A DNA stretch of 64,000 bases from a virus: the IMG/VR virus record IMGVR_UViG_3300045918_000214, positions 1 through 64,000 of that record, one strand, 5' to 3'. A program made the translations under genes and the position numbers. Numbering within the stretch: position 1 is the stretch's first letter; every line of letters begins with the position of its first letter. Below are positions 1 through 7,419 of this stretch, one piece after another. The notes beneath the pieces are model-generated. The model was not told the DNA's origin and searched no databases. It worked only from the letters and a program-made list of their open reading frames with translations.

Positions 1-380
1 GTGTACTTAGCAATCAGTGACCATTCTTTTTTCTCTTTGAACGGTACTATTTTTATCTCTGAAACAGACGACAAAAATTCGATATCAGCTTTATTTAATA
101 CGGCACAGAGGCCCCATTGCCCTAAAAATTTGGAAATTGTATTCCGTCTACGATAATCATCTTCAGAAATGTCGGCCGTTTTGCCGTCAAGTAGAAAAAG
201 TTCCTTAAAGTGTACAATGTAGTATTTGCCCTGTTTGTGCAGGATATGACATGTCTGAAATAAGGTTTTGTTTTTCTTAGAGGGGATTCCTATTCTGGTT
301 AGTGTTTCTTTAATTAGCAAAAATGAATCAGGTTTGTCTAAAGTAATTTCTACACCAACGCTAGGTTTTTGTTCTTTCAT
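1..380 (-). CDS. regA: RegA translational repressor (3' end outside window)
   Basis: Early-gene translational repressor of T4-like phages; it binds the initiation region of target mRNAs. The reading frame runs off the left edge after about 126 codons. The translation carries RegA hallmarks: ETLTRIGIP near residue 20, CHILHKQGKYYIVHFKEL around residues 44-61, and K-EWSLIAKY at the visible end, matching the T4 protein position for position. The ATG at 380 overlaps the end of gene 62 by 20 bases, so the two are translationally coupled as in T4. This ORF is too short and truncated to stand out, but the order regA-62-44-45 confirms it. Confidence 0.95.
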   Translation of the reverse strand, partial: MKEQKPSVGVEITLDKPDSFLLIKETLTRIGIPSKKNKTLFQTCHILHKQGKYYIVHFKELFLLDGKTADISEDDYRRRNTISKFLGQWGLCAVLNKADIEFLSSVSEIKIVPFKEKKEWSLIAKY

Positions 381-771
381 TATTATTCTTCCCACCATGT
401 TTGTCCAGTTCAGCTTGTACTGCTTCCGGACCAAGTAATTTATAAATTTCTGTACCACGCTTAGTAGACACATTCATCCGAGAACAAATATACTCTACAT
501 GGTCAGTATTTAAGGTAGAAGATTCCTTCTTGGACCACATCTTTTGGAATGCACGATTCTGTGGAATTCCCTTTAGATAAAAATCATACTGGATCTTTTT
601 ATCTAACCCAGAATATTTATCCATGCACTCAGCAAAAAGAACAGTCCGATCAGAGTTAGAAAGAATCCGATTTACCATGAACGGAGCATATTCTTTGTTG
701 AACAGCTCGTCAGTGGTGTACAGATCTTCCTTAGTCTGAAGGATAGATTTTGCAATGTCAAATGGGCTCAT
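361..771 (-). CDS. 62: Clamp loader small subunit gp62
   Basis: Small subunit of the sliding-clamp loader; in T4 one gp62 with four gp44 opens gp45. The 136-residue product is shorter than T4 gp62 (187). Matching features are the N-terminal EYAPFMVNRILSN segment and the YLKGIPQNR stretch around residues 65-73, both typical of the family; the C-terminus is reduced. It starts with ATGA coupling to the stop of gene 44 and overlaps regA. Identity rests as much on synteny as on sequence. Confidence 0.85.
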   Translation of the reverse strand: MSPFDIAKSILQTKEDLYTTDELFNKEYAPFMVNRILSNSDRTVLFAECMDKYSGLDKKIQYDFYLKGIPQNRAFQKMWSKKESSTLNTDHVEYICSRMNVSTKRGTEIYKLLGPEAVQAELDKHGGKNNNERTKT

Positions 772-1706
772 TGGAATTGGCAGTCACGCATGACTTGGAT
801 GCAGAAGGCGGCATTGTTAATTTCTTGATCAATCGAATGTGAAGCCTTGAACTGGGATTCACCGATCAGAAGAATCAACTGAGGGATAGATTGTGGAATT
901 AGCAGTCCAGCAATTTTGTCATAGAACAAACGATAGAACTGAGACGAATCCATCTGGTTATTAGCAATCCACTGGCGAACCTTGGTGAATGATTTTTCCT
1001 TCAGGAAGCCTGCAAGTTCGTTAATGCCAGTATCATCAATAGTAGCCAAAATGCCGGAATCAATAGTACCAGATGACGAATAACGTTGAAGCTCAACAAT
1101 CGTCTTACGGAAGTCAGGAAAGTTCTTCGAGACCAAACCTGCCACAGATTTCTTATCATACGTCACACCCTCGGAATCCAATACTTTACACGCAGATTTG
1201 AACATCTGAGCCATTGCCGTTTGTTTTTCATCCTTAGAGAATTTGAAGTCAATACGAGTCAGACGAGATTGCAGAGGGGAGATGATACGCTCAGGGAAAT
1301 TACACGTGAAGATAAACAGAGCATTCGAGCTGAATTCATCCAAGAATCCACGAAGTGCCGGCATAACCGATGTGGGATTCAAGTAATCTGCTTCGTCCAG
1401 AACCACAATTTTCTTGGAGTCCGTGAATGAAACGGTAGAAACAAATTGTGTTATTTTAGTACGAAGTGTGTCAATGTTGCCATCCAATGATGCATTGATA
1501 AACAACACATCAGCGTCAAGGAAGCCAGAGATGGCATAAGCACACGTTGTTTTGCCTGTGCCTGGAGGGCCACAGAATAGATAATTTGGAAGATTACCGG
1601 ACTCTAATTGTTCCTTTAGCATCTTCTTCACTGTTGCTGGAAGAACCGTATCGTCAATAGTCTTGGGACGATATTTATGTTCCCAAACTTGATTCTCAAA
1701 ACTCAT
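768..1706 (-). CDS. 44: Clamp loader large subunit gp44 (AAA+)
   Basis: AAA+ ATPase of the clamp loader, 312 aa, usual family length. Walker A GPPGTGKTT lies near residue 46, Walker B IVVLDEAD near residue 100 and a sensor I TCN near residue 134, followed by an SRLTRIDF arginine-finger-type segment. Its shine-dalgarno AAGGA is about 10 bases before the ATG. It lies between genes 45 and 62 in the order conserved in T4-like phages. The protein loads the gp45 clamp at the DNA polymerase fork. Confidence 0.97.
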   Translation of the reverse strand: MSFENQVWEHKYRPKTIDDTVLPATVKKMLKEQLESGNLPNYLFCGPPGTGKTTCAYAISGFLDADVLFINASLDGNIDTLRTKITQFVSTVSFTDSKKIVVLDEADYLNPTSVMPALRGFLDEFSSNALFIFTCNFPERIISPLQSRLTRIDFKFSKDEKQTAMAQMFKSACKVLDSEGVTYDKKSVAGLVSKNFPDFRKTIVELQRYSSSGTIDSGILATIDDTGINELAGFLKEKSFTKVRQWIANNQMDSSQFYRLFYDKIAGLLIPQSIPQLILLIGESQFKASHSIDQEINNAAFCIQVMRDCQFQ

Positions 1707-1752
1707 AATAAAATTTTTCCTTTGTCACATTAGTAGGACATTACACCGTTAA

Positions 1753-1814
1753 TGTATCAAATACGATACATACACATAGATCGGTACAAGAACACACATT
1801 CCATACCGATCTAT
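1753..1814 (-). other. Paired hairpins between genes 45 and 44
   Basis: Two inverted repeats fill this gap: a 6-bp stem at 1753-1770 and a perfect 11-bp stem (1776-1786 with 1804-1814). Neither is followed on the minus strand by a T tract, so this looks like an mRNA processing or attenuation structure rather than a full terminator. Confidence 0.5.
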
Positions 1815-1821
1815 GATCACA

Positions 1822-2481
1822 TTAAGACCAGGAAGAGTTCTTTTCGTTCGCGATGTAGATTTCGTAGTTGATCGTCTTGGAAACGAACTGAGCAATCTTC
1901 TTGGAACTCAGATTGACTTCATAGATGCTTGGGGGCATTTTCAGATTTTCCAACTTGATGTACGAAGAGAATGACTGATCGGTCGTTCCGACTTCAACCG
2001 CAAAGGTGTTTGAGCTTGGATTCTTTGGGTCCAGAACCGTACAAGTAATAGACGAACCATCACCTTGAATGAGCAAATCTGTAGCCGAAAGAACAGAACC
2101 TGCCTTGATCAACGACTTCAGATCTTCCTCGGAGAGTTCAAACGAAGCATCAGTCTTGGGCATCTTGATAGCCTTGTCCGGATAGTCCAGAACTTCGGAA
2201 GCCGCAAAGACATATTGCACTTTGTTCTTACCTTGGGAAATGGTGACCGAATTGTCATTCAGGGTAAACTCGGGATCAGTAAACAAAGATACTACACCCA
2301 GGAATTCTGGCAGATTGTAGATGCCGAACTCTTGTTCAAACTCATCCTCGACTGTGGCTGTAACAAAAATGTTCTTGGCAACAGTTCGTGTCGTAAGAAC
2401 CTTGCCAGCCTTGATCAGAATGTTCTGATTGATAGATGAGAAGTTACGAAGCACTTCAAGAGTTTGTTTGGATAATTTCAT
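1822..2481 (-). CDS. 45: Sliding clamp gp45
   Basis: DNA polymerase processivity factor that also serves as mobile enhancer of late transcription in T4. I place the start at the internal ATG at 2481: the product then begins MKLSKQTLEVLRNF, closely matching T4 gp45 (MKLSKDTTALLKNF), and AAGGA lies 9 bases upstream. The longer frame starts at 2499, almost on the predicted transcription start. The 219-residue product has the all-beta clamp pattern and ends NEKNSSWS. The promoter at 2513-2541 drives it. Confidence 0.95.
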   Translation of the reverse strand: MKLSKQTLEVLRNFSSINQNILIKAGKVLTTRTVAKNIFVTATVEDEFEQEFGIYNLPEFLGVVSLFTDPEFTLNDNSVTISQGKNKVQYVFAASEVLDYPDKAIKMPKTDASFELSEEDLKSLIKAGSVLSATDLLIQGDGSSITCTVLDPKNPSSNTFAVEVGTTDQSFSSYIKLENLKMPPSIYEVNLSSKKIAQFVSKTINYEIYIANEKNSSWS

Positions 2482-2512
2482 TGGGAGAGTCCTTTTCATG
2501 ATAAGATAGTTA

Positions 2513-2541
2513 ATTATAAACCAAATAGAAACGAAAGTAAA
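2513..2541 (-). promoter_or_regulatory. Promoter of gene 45
   Basis: Minus-strand TTTACT at 2541-2536, 17-bp spacer, TATAAT at 2518-2513. Belongs to a recurrent sigma70-type family in this window. Confidence 0.75.
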
Positions 2542-2543
2542 AT

Positions 2544-2723
2544 CTATTCTTTACAGGTTATTGTATATGGCGGCTGTGTAGGCCAATTTGGTGTTTCAGG
2601 GACGAAAGTTGGTCGAACTGCTGGTGGTCCGAAATGAACCAAATGCGCAGTTCGTCCCTCAACGATCACAAGCCGTTCTCGTAGCTCGTTGAGTTCTTTT
2701 CTTAGTTGTTCTACTTCGGTCAC
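2544..2723 (-). CDS. Small protein, GTG start
   Basis: 59-residue frame starting GTG at 2723, whose GTGA overlaps the stop of the dehydrogenase gene upstream. The product has a charged N-terminal helix (EVEQLRKELNELRERL, residues 3-18, coiled-coil-like) and a proline-rich C-terminus ending PYTITCKE. I do not recognise it. Coupling to the upstream stop and a frame free of stops support it as real; no RBS is needed if translation re-initiates. Confidence 0.55.
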   Translation of the reverse strand: MTEVEQLRKELNELRERLVIVEGRTAHLVHFGPPAVRPTFVPETPNWPTQPPYTITCKE

Positions 2724-3547
2724 AGTGAGTAGCTTACGTTTTGATCTTTTTCACGAGAATCAAGTTCGTACTGAGAACGGATAATATTGTTGGTGCGGAC
2801 AACTTCATTCAGCACGGTAAACTCGTTGTTTGCATACCGGATGAATGCAGCAGTATCCTTGGTGAAACATGCACCACCAAAGCCGTACCGGCCATCTGGG
2901 CCCGGGACAGTAGTATGGGAAGGTCCGATACGTGGATCGTTACCAATAGCGGCTACGACTTCGGAGTAGTTTGCACCATTCTTAGCACAGATAGCTTGGA
3001 ACTGATTCCAGAACAGGACCTTAGCCGATAGGAAGGTATTCATACCGTACTTCACAAATGAAGCTTCAGGAGCCGTCATGTGGAAAGTTGCAGCAGGTTT
3101 GCAAATGGAGTAATTTGTGTAAATACTTTCCAGTTTCTTCGTCATGATGATGTCGCCACCATACACGTTCGAGATTGGATTTTCAAAGTCCCAGTTTGCG
3201 TTGCGCTCAGTGAGGAACTCTGGGTTGTAAATGAAGTTTGGATATTCATCGGCCAAGCGTTGCACAATATCTGGAACCACGGTAGATTTCAGGACCAACA
3301 GTGTGTCCATATCTTTCAGAGCTGCCATTGTGGATTCTACAATTGAAGAATCAATAGCACCAGAGGCAGACATAGGAGTCGGCACGGCAATGAATACTAC
3401 ATCGAGCTTCATGTTCTTCATCACTGAAATATCTACACCGCGATCGAGTTTAGGATCTACGATGAACAAGTTGTTGTTCTGGAAGCCGTGTGCTACAGCC
3501 TTGCCTACGAACCCATATCCGACCACACCAATATTAAGTTTACTCAT
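2720..3547 (-). CDS. ugd: Short UDP-glucose 6-dehydrogenase
   Basis: Oxidises UDP-glucose to UDP-glucuronate with 2 NAD+. The N-terminal Rossmann motif is GVVGYGFVG at residues 7-15; the sequence then shows AVPTPM, the KSTVVP loop, YNPEFLTER near residue 135, a KYGMNTFLSAKV central helix and the catalytic cysteine in GGACFTKD near residue 235. At 275 residues it lacks most of the C-terminal nucleotide-sugar domain of cellular enzymes (about 390-450). It lies directly downstream of the decarboxylase gene, so together they would turn UDP-glucose into UDP-xylose. The sugar could be GDP-linked instead, but the partner enzyme argues for UDP. Confidence 0.85.
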   Translation of the reverse strand: MSKLNIGVVGYGFVGKAVAHGFQNNNLFIVDPKLDRGVDISVMKNMKLDVVFIAVPTPMSASGAIDSSIVESTMAALKDMDTLLVLKSTVVPDIVQRLADEYPNFIYNPEFLTERNANWDFENPISNVYGGDIIMTKKLESIYTNYSICKPAATFHMTAPEASFVKYGMNTFLSAKVLFWNQFQAICAKNGANYSEVVAAIGNDPRIGPSHTTVPGPDGRYGFGGACFTKDTAAFIRYANNEFTVLNEVVRTNNIIRSQYELDSREKDQNVSYSL

Positions 3548-3574
3548 GATTTTCCTTTCAAGTTTGTTATGTAT

Positions 3575-4525
3575 CTATTTAGTCAAAGATCTAAAGTAGG
3601 CAATTGTCTTTGCCAGACCTTCATCGAGCATAATCTCTGGTTCCCAGTTAAGAATTTCCTTAGCCTTTGAGATATCTGGACGACGTTGCTTTGGATCATC
3701 AACCGGCATATCTTTAAATGCCAGTACTGAACGAGTACCAGTTTGCTCGCGAATCTTTTCAATAAGTTCCATGAGGGTAAACTCATTTGGATTACCGATG
3801 TTCACGGGTTCGATGAAATCATCTGGAGTTTCATCCATCAGCTTACGGAAACCACGGATCAGATCAGATACGTAGCAGAATGAACGAGTCTGTTTGCCTA
3901 AACCGTATACAGTGAATGGCTCATGCTTCAGTGCTTGCATGATAAAGTTAGATACAACACGACCATCCTTAGGATCCATATTCGGACCATAGGTGTTGAA
4001 GATACGGACGATCTTGATAGGAACACCAAACTGCTTCGAGAAGTCAGTCATCATGGTTTCTGCAGCACGTTTACCTTCGTCATAGCAAGAGCGTGGGCCC
4101 ACGGTGTTCACGTTACCGAAGTAAGATTCTACTTGAGGGTGAACAAATGGATCACCGTAGACTTCTGATGTCGATGCTTGGAATACTTTGCACCCTGGAT
4201 AGTGATAAGCATAATCCAAAGCATTCTCGACACCCTTCAGTGATGTCATCAAAGTCTTATACCGATCTGCCATATAAGCAGGTGGAGAAGCTGGACAAGC
4301 CAAATTGTAAATTTCATCAAATGGTGTACGGAGATCCAAATACGAATTACGAACATCACGAATGTGGAACTTTAAATTTAGATTACTTTCTAAATGGTCC
4401 AAATTGTTGAGACTCCCAGTTGAGAGATTGTCAATGCCTGTGACATGATAGCCATCAGCAAGGAGAGAGTTCACAAGATGTGAACCGAGAAAACCAGCAG
4501 CGCCAGTAACTAAAACTTTTTTCAT
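3575..4525 (-). CDS. uxs: UDP-glucuronate decarboxylase (UDP-xylose synthase)
   Basis: Extended short-chain dehydrogenase; decarboxylates UDP-glucuronate to UDP-xylose. Visible features: GAAGFLGSH nucleotide-binding loop near residue 9, YNLACPASPPAY near residue 76 (characteristic of UXS), STSEVYGDP, the GPRSCYDEGKR catalytic Tyr-x3-Lys near residue 147, RIFNTYGPNM and GKQTRSFCYVSDL. The start ATG at 4525 has GGGGTGA upstream; a GTG at 4531 overlaps the previous stop. Followed by ugd and preceded by two small paralogues and a glycosyltransferase, it forms a sugar-donor operon. Confidence 0.9.
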   Translation of the reverse strand: MKKVLVTGAAGFLGSHLVNSLLADGYHVTGIDNLSTGSLNNLDHLESNLNLKFHIRDVRNSYLDLRTPFDEIYNLACPASPPAYMADRYKTLMTSLKGVENALDYAYHYPGCKVFQASTSEVYGDPFVHPQVESYFGNVNTVGPRSCYDEGKRAAETMMTDFSKQFGVPIKIVRIFNTYGPNMDPKDGRVVSNFIMQALKHEPFTVYGLGKQTRSFCYVSDLIRGFRKLMDETPDDFIEPVNIGNPNEFTLMELIEKIREQTGTRSVLAFKDMPVDDPKQRRPDISKAKEILNWEPEIMLDEGLAKTIAYFRSLTK

Positions 4526-4527
4526 AT

Positions 4528-4764
4528 TCACCCCATCAAATTTTCAAGAGACATTTCATCATCATAAACTTCAGGAAAATCAATTTTCTTAATGCAACTT
4601 TTTGTAATAGCCTTCAGACGAGGCTGGTCAATAAGTGTAGCAAAATCATGAAGATCTTCCTTACTTCTAAATCTTATCATAATAGTATAGCCTGTAAAAT
4701 CTTTTGGGATAAACTCAGGTCGTACCGTTACTTCTTCTACTTCATTTTCAAAATCATCAAACAT
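4528..4764 (-). CDS. Small acidic protein, paralogue of the next gene
   Basis: 78 residues. The central part (YTIMIRFRSKEDLHDFATLI, then QPRLKAITKS) aligns with residues 44-80 of the neighbouring 98-residue protein (ILVVNIKDKEALDKFADLVD, EPQLKAPAKRSTKSIWYP): a beta-strand, an acidic helix, a KS motif and a trailing aromatic/proline. The pair therefore arose by tandem duplication. Function unknown; its place between glycosyltransferase and sugar-donor enzymes suggests a role in the same process. Confidence 0.75.
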   Translation of the reverse strand: MFDDFENEVEEVTVRPEFIPKDFTGYTIMIRFRSKEDLHDFATLIDQPRLKAITKSCIKKIDFPEVYDDEMSLENLMG

Positions 4765-4765
4765 C

Positions 4766-5062
4766 TTATACCTCTACCCAGACGTACTTACCGTTAGAAC
4801 CGCGTTCGCCACCTTCGAGGGGAGGATACCAAATGGATTTAGTAGAACGCTTAGCGGGGGCTTTGAGCTGTGGCTCATCGACCAAGTCAGCAAACTTGTC
4901 CAAAGCTTCTTTATCCTTGATATTCACAACCAGAATGAAAGGTGCCTCGTTGTTTTCCTGTTCGTAGAAGGGAAGATCATACCAGCCACCTGGTTCAAAT
5001 CCATCCTCCTGCCCGGTCAGACAAAATAGATCAATGTCTGGATTTTTCAATTTCGTAACCAT
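4766..5062 (-). CDS. Small protein, paralogue of the preceding one
   Basis: 98 residues; shares the helix-strand-KS core with the 78-residue protein just downstream and adds the fuller ending TKSIWYPP plus a 20-residue tail. The start overlaps the stop of the glycosyltransferase by one base (TAATG-type junction). No catalytic motif is evident. The KSIWYP ending recurs in small proteins of other large phages as far as I recall, but I cannot name the family. Confidence 0.75.
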   Translation of the reverse strand: MVTKLKNPDIDLFCLTGQEDGFEPGGWYDLPFYEQENNEAPFILVVNIKDKEALDKFADLVDEPQLKAPAKRSTKSIWYPPLEGGERGSNGKYVWVEV

Positions 5063-5988
5063 TACTTCACTCCAAATTCTGCTTCAAGGTAGTTGTCTGT
5101 ATTTAGTACAGTGTACTTCGAGGTGATATCATCCTCATTAGACAACTTAACCAATTTTAAACCATAAGCATTGGGATCACGAGAAATTTTTGCATCGGCG
5201 CGTAGCTTAAGCTTATTGTTCCGTTGGAATGAAGAATAGTCAACTGAGTGGTGCCAACGTCCCCATTTCTGAGTAATTTCTACTACATCTGGATGTTGGT
5301 CATACAGACTCTTGGCAAATGTGTACCGATTGTCAAACTCTTGAGTATTTCCCAGTTTATAGATTTCCTCAGTGTTGCCGCCCTTCATAGTCAGTGTAGC
5401 TGCTTTACCACAAGTAAACTGATTCAGTAGAACCGTGCAATTGCCGTCCTTCAGGATTCGTAGTGAAAGATCCGTATCCTCATTGTACCGACCACGCCAT
5501 CGGTGTTCGACTGAGTTGTCAAGCAAGATGCACGAGTAGATTCTAGTGTTCAAATAGTAAGGAGCCTTCTTGACGAACGAAGGTGTGAAGTAATGGTAGT
5601 TCAGACCAGACATCTTCACGTTTTCAAATCGGTCAGTAAAATCCTCACAGACTCGGAATGGAGCAGTAGAGCGGACACGCAGCTTAGAATTCTTGTGCAG
5701 ACGGTAAAGGTACCGAATATTGTCATCAAGAATCCAGTGGCGTTTATGACCCTCAGAGATGGAATGTTCCCAGACCCAATTACGAGCTGGGATGCCACCT
5801 TGACCAAGATTGGAAAATGGAAGCACTAGGATTTTCTTGGGATCAATCACAGCCGCATAAGCATCATACTCTTGCGGTTCAATGACGATTCGATAATCTG
5901 CACCTATCTCTTCAAGAGTACGAGAGGTCATCCGGGATTCGGACCGACCCTTGGAAATGATATAGATTGGATAGCGTGTCTGCTTCAT
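5062..5988 (-). CDS. TET-associated-type glycosyltransferase
   Basis: 308-residue putative base-modifying glycosyltransferase. The N-terminal YIISKGR (residues 9-15), the NLGQGGIPARNWVWEHS segment, HWILDDNI near residue 99 (metal/sugar-nucleotide DD site) and RYNEDTDLSLRIL near residue 167 are the signature of the TAGT/GREB1-like glycosyltransferases that sit with TET/JBP enzymes or in hypermodified phages, where they glycosylate hydroxymethylpyrimidines. Within the same operon as ugd and uxs it is the likely acceptor-side enzyme for a pentose. No hydroxymethylase lies in this window, so the base substrate is inferred. Confidence 0.75.
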   Translation of the reverse strand: MKQTRYPIYIISKGRSESRMTSRTLEEIGADYRIVIEPQEYDAYAAVIDPKKILVLPFSNLGQGGIPARNWVWEHSISEGHKRHWILDDNIRYLYRLHKNSKLRVRSTAPFRVCEDFTDRFENVKMSGLNYHYFTPSFVKKAPYYLNTRIYSCILLDNSVEHRWRGRYNEDTDLSLRILKDGNCTVLLNQFTCGKAATLTMKGGNTEEIYKLGNTQEFDNRYTFAKSLYDQHPDVVEITQKWGRWHHSVDYSSFQRNNKLKLRADAKISRDPNAYGLKLVKLSNEDDITSKYTVLNTDNYLEAEFGVK

Positions 5989-5996
5989 GTTTTTCC

Positions 5997-6440
5997 TTAG
6001 ACGTATTTAGTCAAGTCTGGTGCAACGTAATTCTTACCTTTGCCAATCTTGCCACCAGGCTGAATGACTGCCTTACCATCTTCAAACTTAGAGTCGTTTG
6101 AATTCAGCACTTCGTCATCGGCACCATTCTTGTCAAATCCTGCAAGGAATGCAACACCGTTCAGAGTCACATCAATGTCGCAGAGAGCATCCAAACATGC
6201 TACACGATCTTGTGTGCCAAGTTGTTTGCCGTTCTTCTTGAGTTCGTTGCCGATCTTGTGCATCATTGCAGCTACCATACGAAGGTCAATGTTACCATCC
6301 GTATAGTCAACGAAGCGAACTGACTCGAAGAACTCAGCCATTTCTTCGATCATGACTCCAGATTGGACAGAGAAGGATTCTCCAGAAGGTTCTTTTCCTG
6401 CAACCTTGAGCCAGTTGGAGACGCGGTCATAATTTCTCAT
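5997..6440 (-). CDS. MazG/HisE-like NTP pyrophosphohydrolase
   Basis: 147 residues. An EEMAEFFESV helix near residue 31 supplies metal-binding acids, LDALCDIDVTLNGVA near residue 84 supplies the second EexxD-type helix, and the C-terminal SNDSKFEDGKAV...GKIGKGKNYVAPDL block is typical of the phosphoribosyl-ATP pyrophosphohydrolase-like phage family. Likely hydrolyses (d)NTPs or noncanonical nucleotides. Lies 8 bases upstream of the glycosyltransferase, so may adjust the nucleotide pool for base modification. Confidence 0.8.
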   Translation of the reverse strand: MRNYDRVSNWLKVAGKEPSGESFSVQSGVMIEEMAEFFESVRFVDYTDGNIDLRMVAAMMHKIGNELKKNGKQLGTQDRVACLDALCDIDVTLNGVAFLAGFDKNGADDEVLNSNDSKFEDGKAVIQPGGKIGKGKNYVAPDLTKYV

Positions 6441-6448
6441 TGTTTTCC

Positions 6449-6964
6449 TTATTTAGATTGTTTGTTCATTACATCGATGATATACTGTGCCTGATAGGTA
6501 GCATCATCTAGAGCGTTGTGGTAAGTACCTTGCCGAACTGTGTCAGCCTTAAACATTGCCTTGAATGTCCGGAAACATCTAGCATGTAGGTACTTCCAAG
6601 GATGTTGTATATTTAGCGCGGAATAGTTTGCTTCCATGATCACAAGGTCGAAGTCTGGACCACAAGCCCAAGTGGGAACTGATTTGGTTCCATACCACTC
6701 TGAGAACATTGCTAGAGCTTCCGAAAGAGGAACTCGGTTATGTTTTAGAGCATCAAAGGCTTCAGGTTTTTGAGTTTTCCACCAGTCAAGAGTAGATTTC
6801 TGGAAGTCCAAACCTGCATTTTTAGATGATATAGGATCTACATTGATGTAGAAGGTATCTAGGATTTGCTTATCGTTGAATTTTAAAGCACCAATAGAAG
6901 CTAGGGCAGCATTCTTTTTAGTAGAGAAAGTTTCAATGTCAATCATTACATCAAAATCGGCCAT
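6449..6964 (-). CDS. dexA: DexA-like DEDDh 3'-5' exonuclease
   Basis: 171 residues, shorter than T4 DexA (227). DEDD motifs: MIDIETF (first D and E) at residues 7-13, STLDWWKTQ near residue 56 (as in T4 STIEWWKNQ), CGPDFDLVIME near residue 100, and YHNALDDA near residue 147 giving the DEDDh histidine. First gene downstream of the promoter at 7017-7044. Role: exonucleolytic nucleotide salvage or end trimming. The shorter length and RNase T-like core could also fit the Rv2179c-like RNase group. Confidence 0.8.
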   Translation of the reverse strand: MADFDVMIDIETFSTKKNAALASIGALKFNDKQILDTFYINVDPISSKNAGLDFQKSTLDWWKTQKPEAFDALKHNRVPLSEALAMFSEWYGTKSVPTWACGPDFDLVIMEANYSALNIQHPWKYLHARCFRTFKAMFKADTVRQGTYHNALDDATYQAQYIIDVMNKQSK

Positions 6965-7016
6965 TTTCTAATCCCTTAGAGTTGTGTTTCATAATAAAGT
7001 TTCCTTACAAGGTTTT

Positions 7017-7044
7017 ATTCTATCAAAAATAGATTCAAAGTAAA
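7017..7044 (-). promoter_or_regulatory. Promoter of the dexA-glycosyltransferase operon
   Basis: Minus strand TTTACT, 16-bp spacer, TAGAAT at 7022-7017; same family as the promoters of genes 45 and 32. Confidence 0.65.
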
Positions 7045-7052
7045 ATTTAGTT

Positions 7053-7264
7053 GGACTAGCGGAAGCTACAGTCCCGAGGTGAAACCGAGTGGCTGGTCTA
7101 TTGCTGTGCACAAGTTACTTTAGCAATAAGTTTTAAGAATACTCTAAAGGTAATAGCTATAGTATCCCTCCATTGTATTCCGGGTAAGCTAGTCCCTAGC
7201 TCTAATTCTTTCTACTCCAGCTTCCAAAGTCTATGAACAGAATATAGTTCAACTTTAGTTGAAC
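7053..7264 (-). ncRNA. Candidate structured RNA upstream of dexA
   Basis: The 377-base gap 6965-7341 has no gene. A minus-strand promoter (7288-7315) points into it. Downstream lie a perfect 7-bp hairpin (7247-7264), a closing 8-bp helix GGACTAGC/GCTAGTCC pairing 7195-7188 with 7060-7053, and inside it a 7-bp stem TATTGCT/AGCAATA (7128-7122 with 7105-7099). This makes a roughly 140-nt multi-branched domain. No known RNA family is recognised. Confidence 0.5.
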
Positions 7265-7287
7265 ACAACTATCCTTTCTATAGAATA

Positions 7288-7315
7288 ATTATAACATCCG
7301 TAGAACTTTTGTAAA
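7288..7315 (-). promoter_or_regulatory. Promoter facing the structured RNA
   Basis: Minus strand TTTACA (7315-7310), 16-bp spacer, TATAAT (7293-7288). Confidence 0.65.
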
Positions 7316-7359
7316 ATCTTTTTTACTGTGCTTACAAAGTCATGAGCTTCAAGGAAAAA

Positions 7360-7388
7360 TTTACATTAAAGCTTCTGTGGTATATAAT
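7360..7388 (+). promoter_or_regulatory. Plus-strand promoter of the helicase gene
   Basis: TTTACA at 7360-7365, exactly 17 bases, TATAAT at 7383-7388. Predicted start near 7395 lies downstream of the ATG at 7342, which therefore cannot be the translation start. Confidence 0.75.
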
Positions 7389-7419
7389 CAACCATCAAAC
7401 TTTAACATTGAAAGGCCAC

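Noticed and set aside
1086-1430. Plus-strand open frame over gene 44
   Set aside because: Shadow of the gp44 coding strand; no RBS or promoter, composition mirrors the sense gene.
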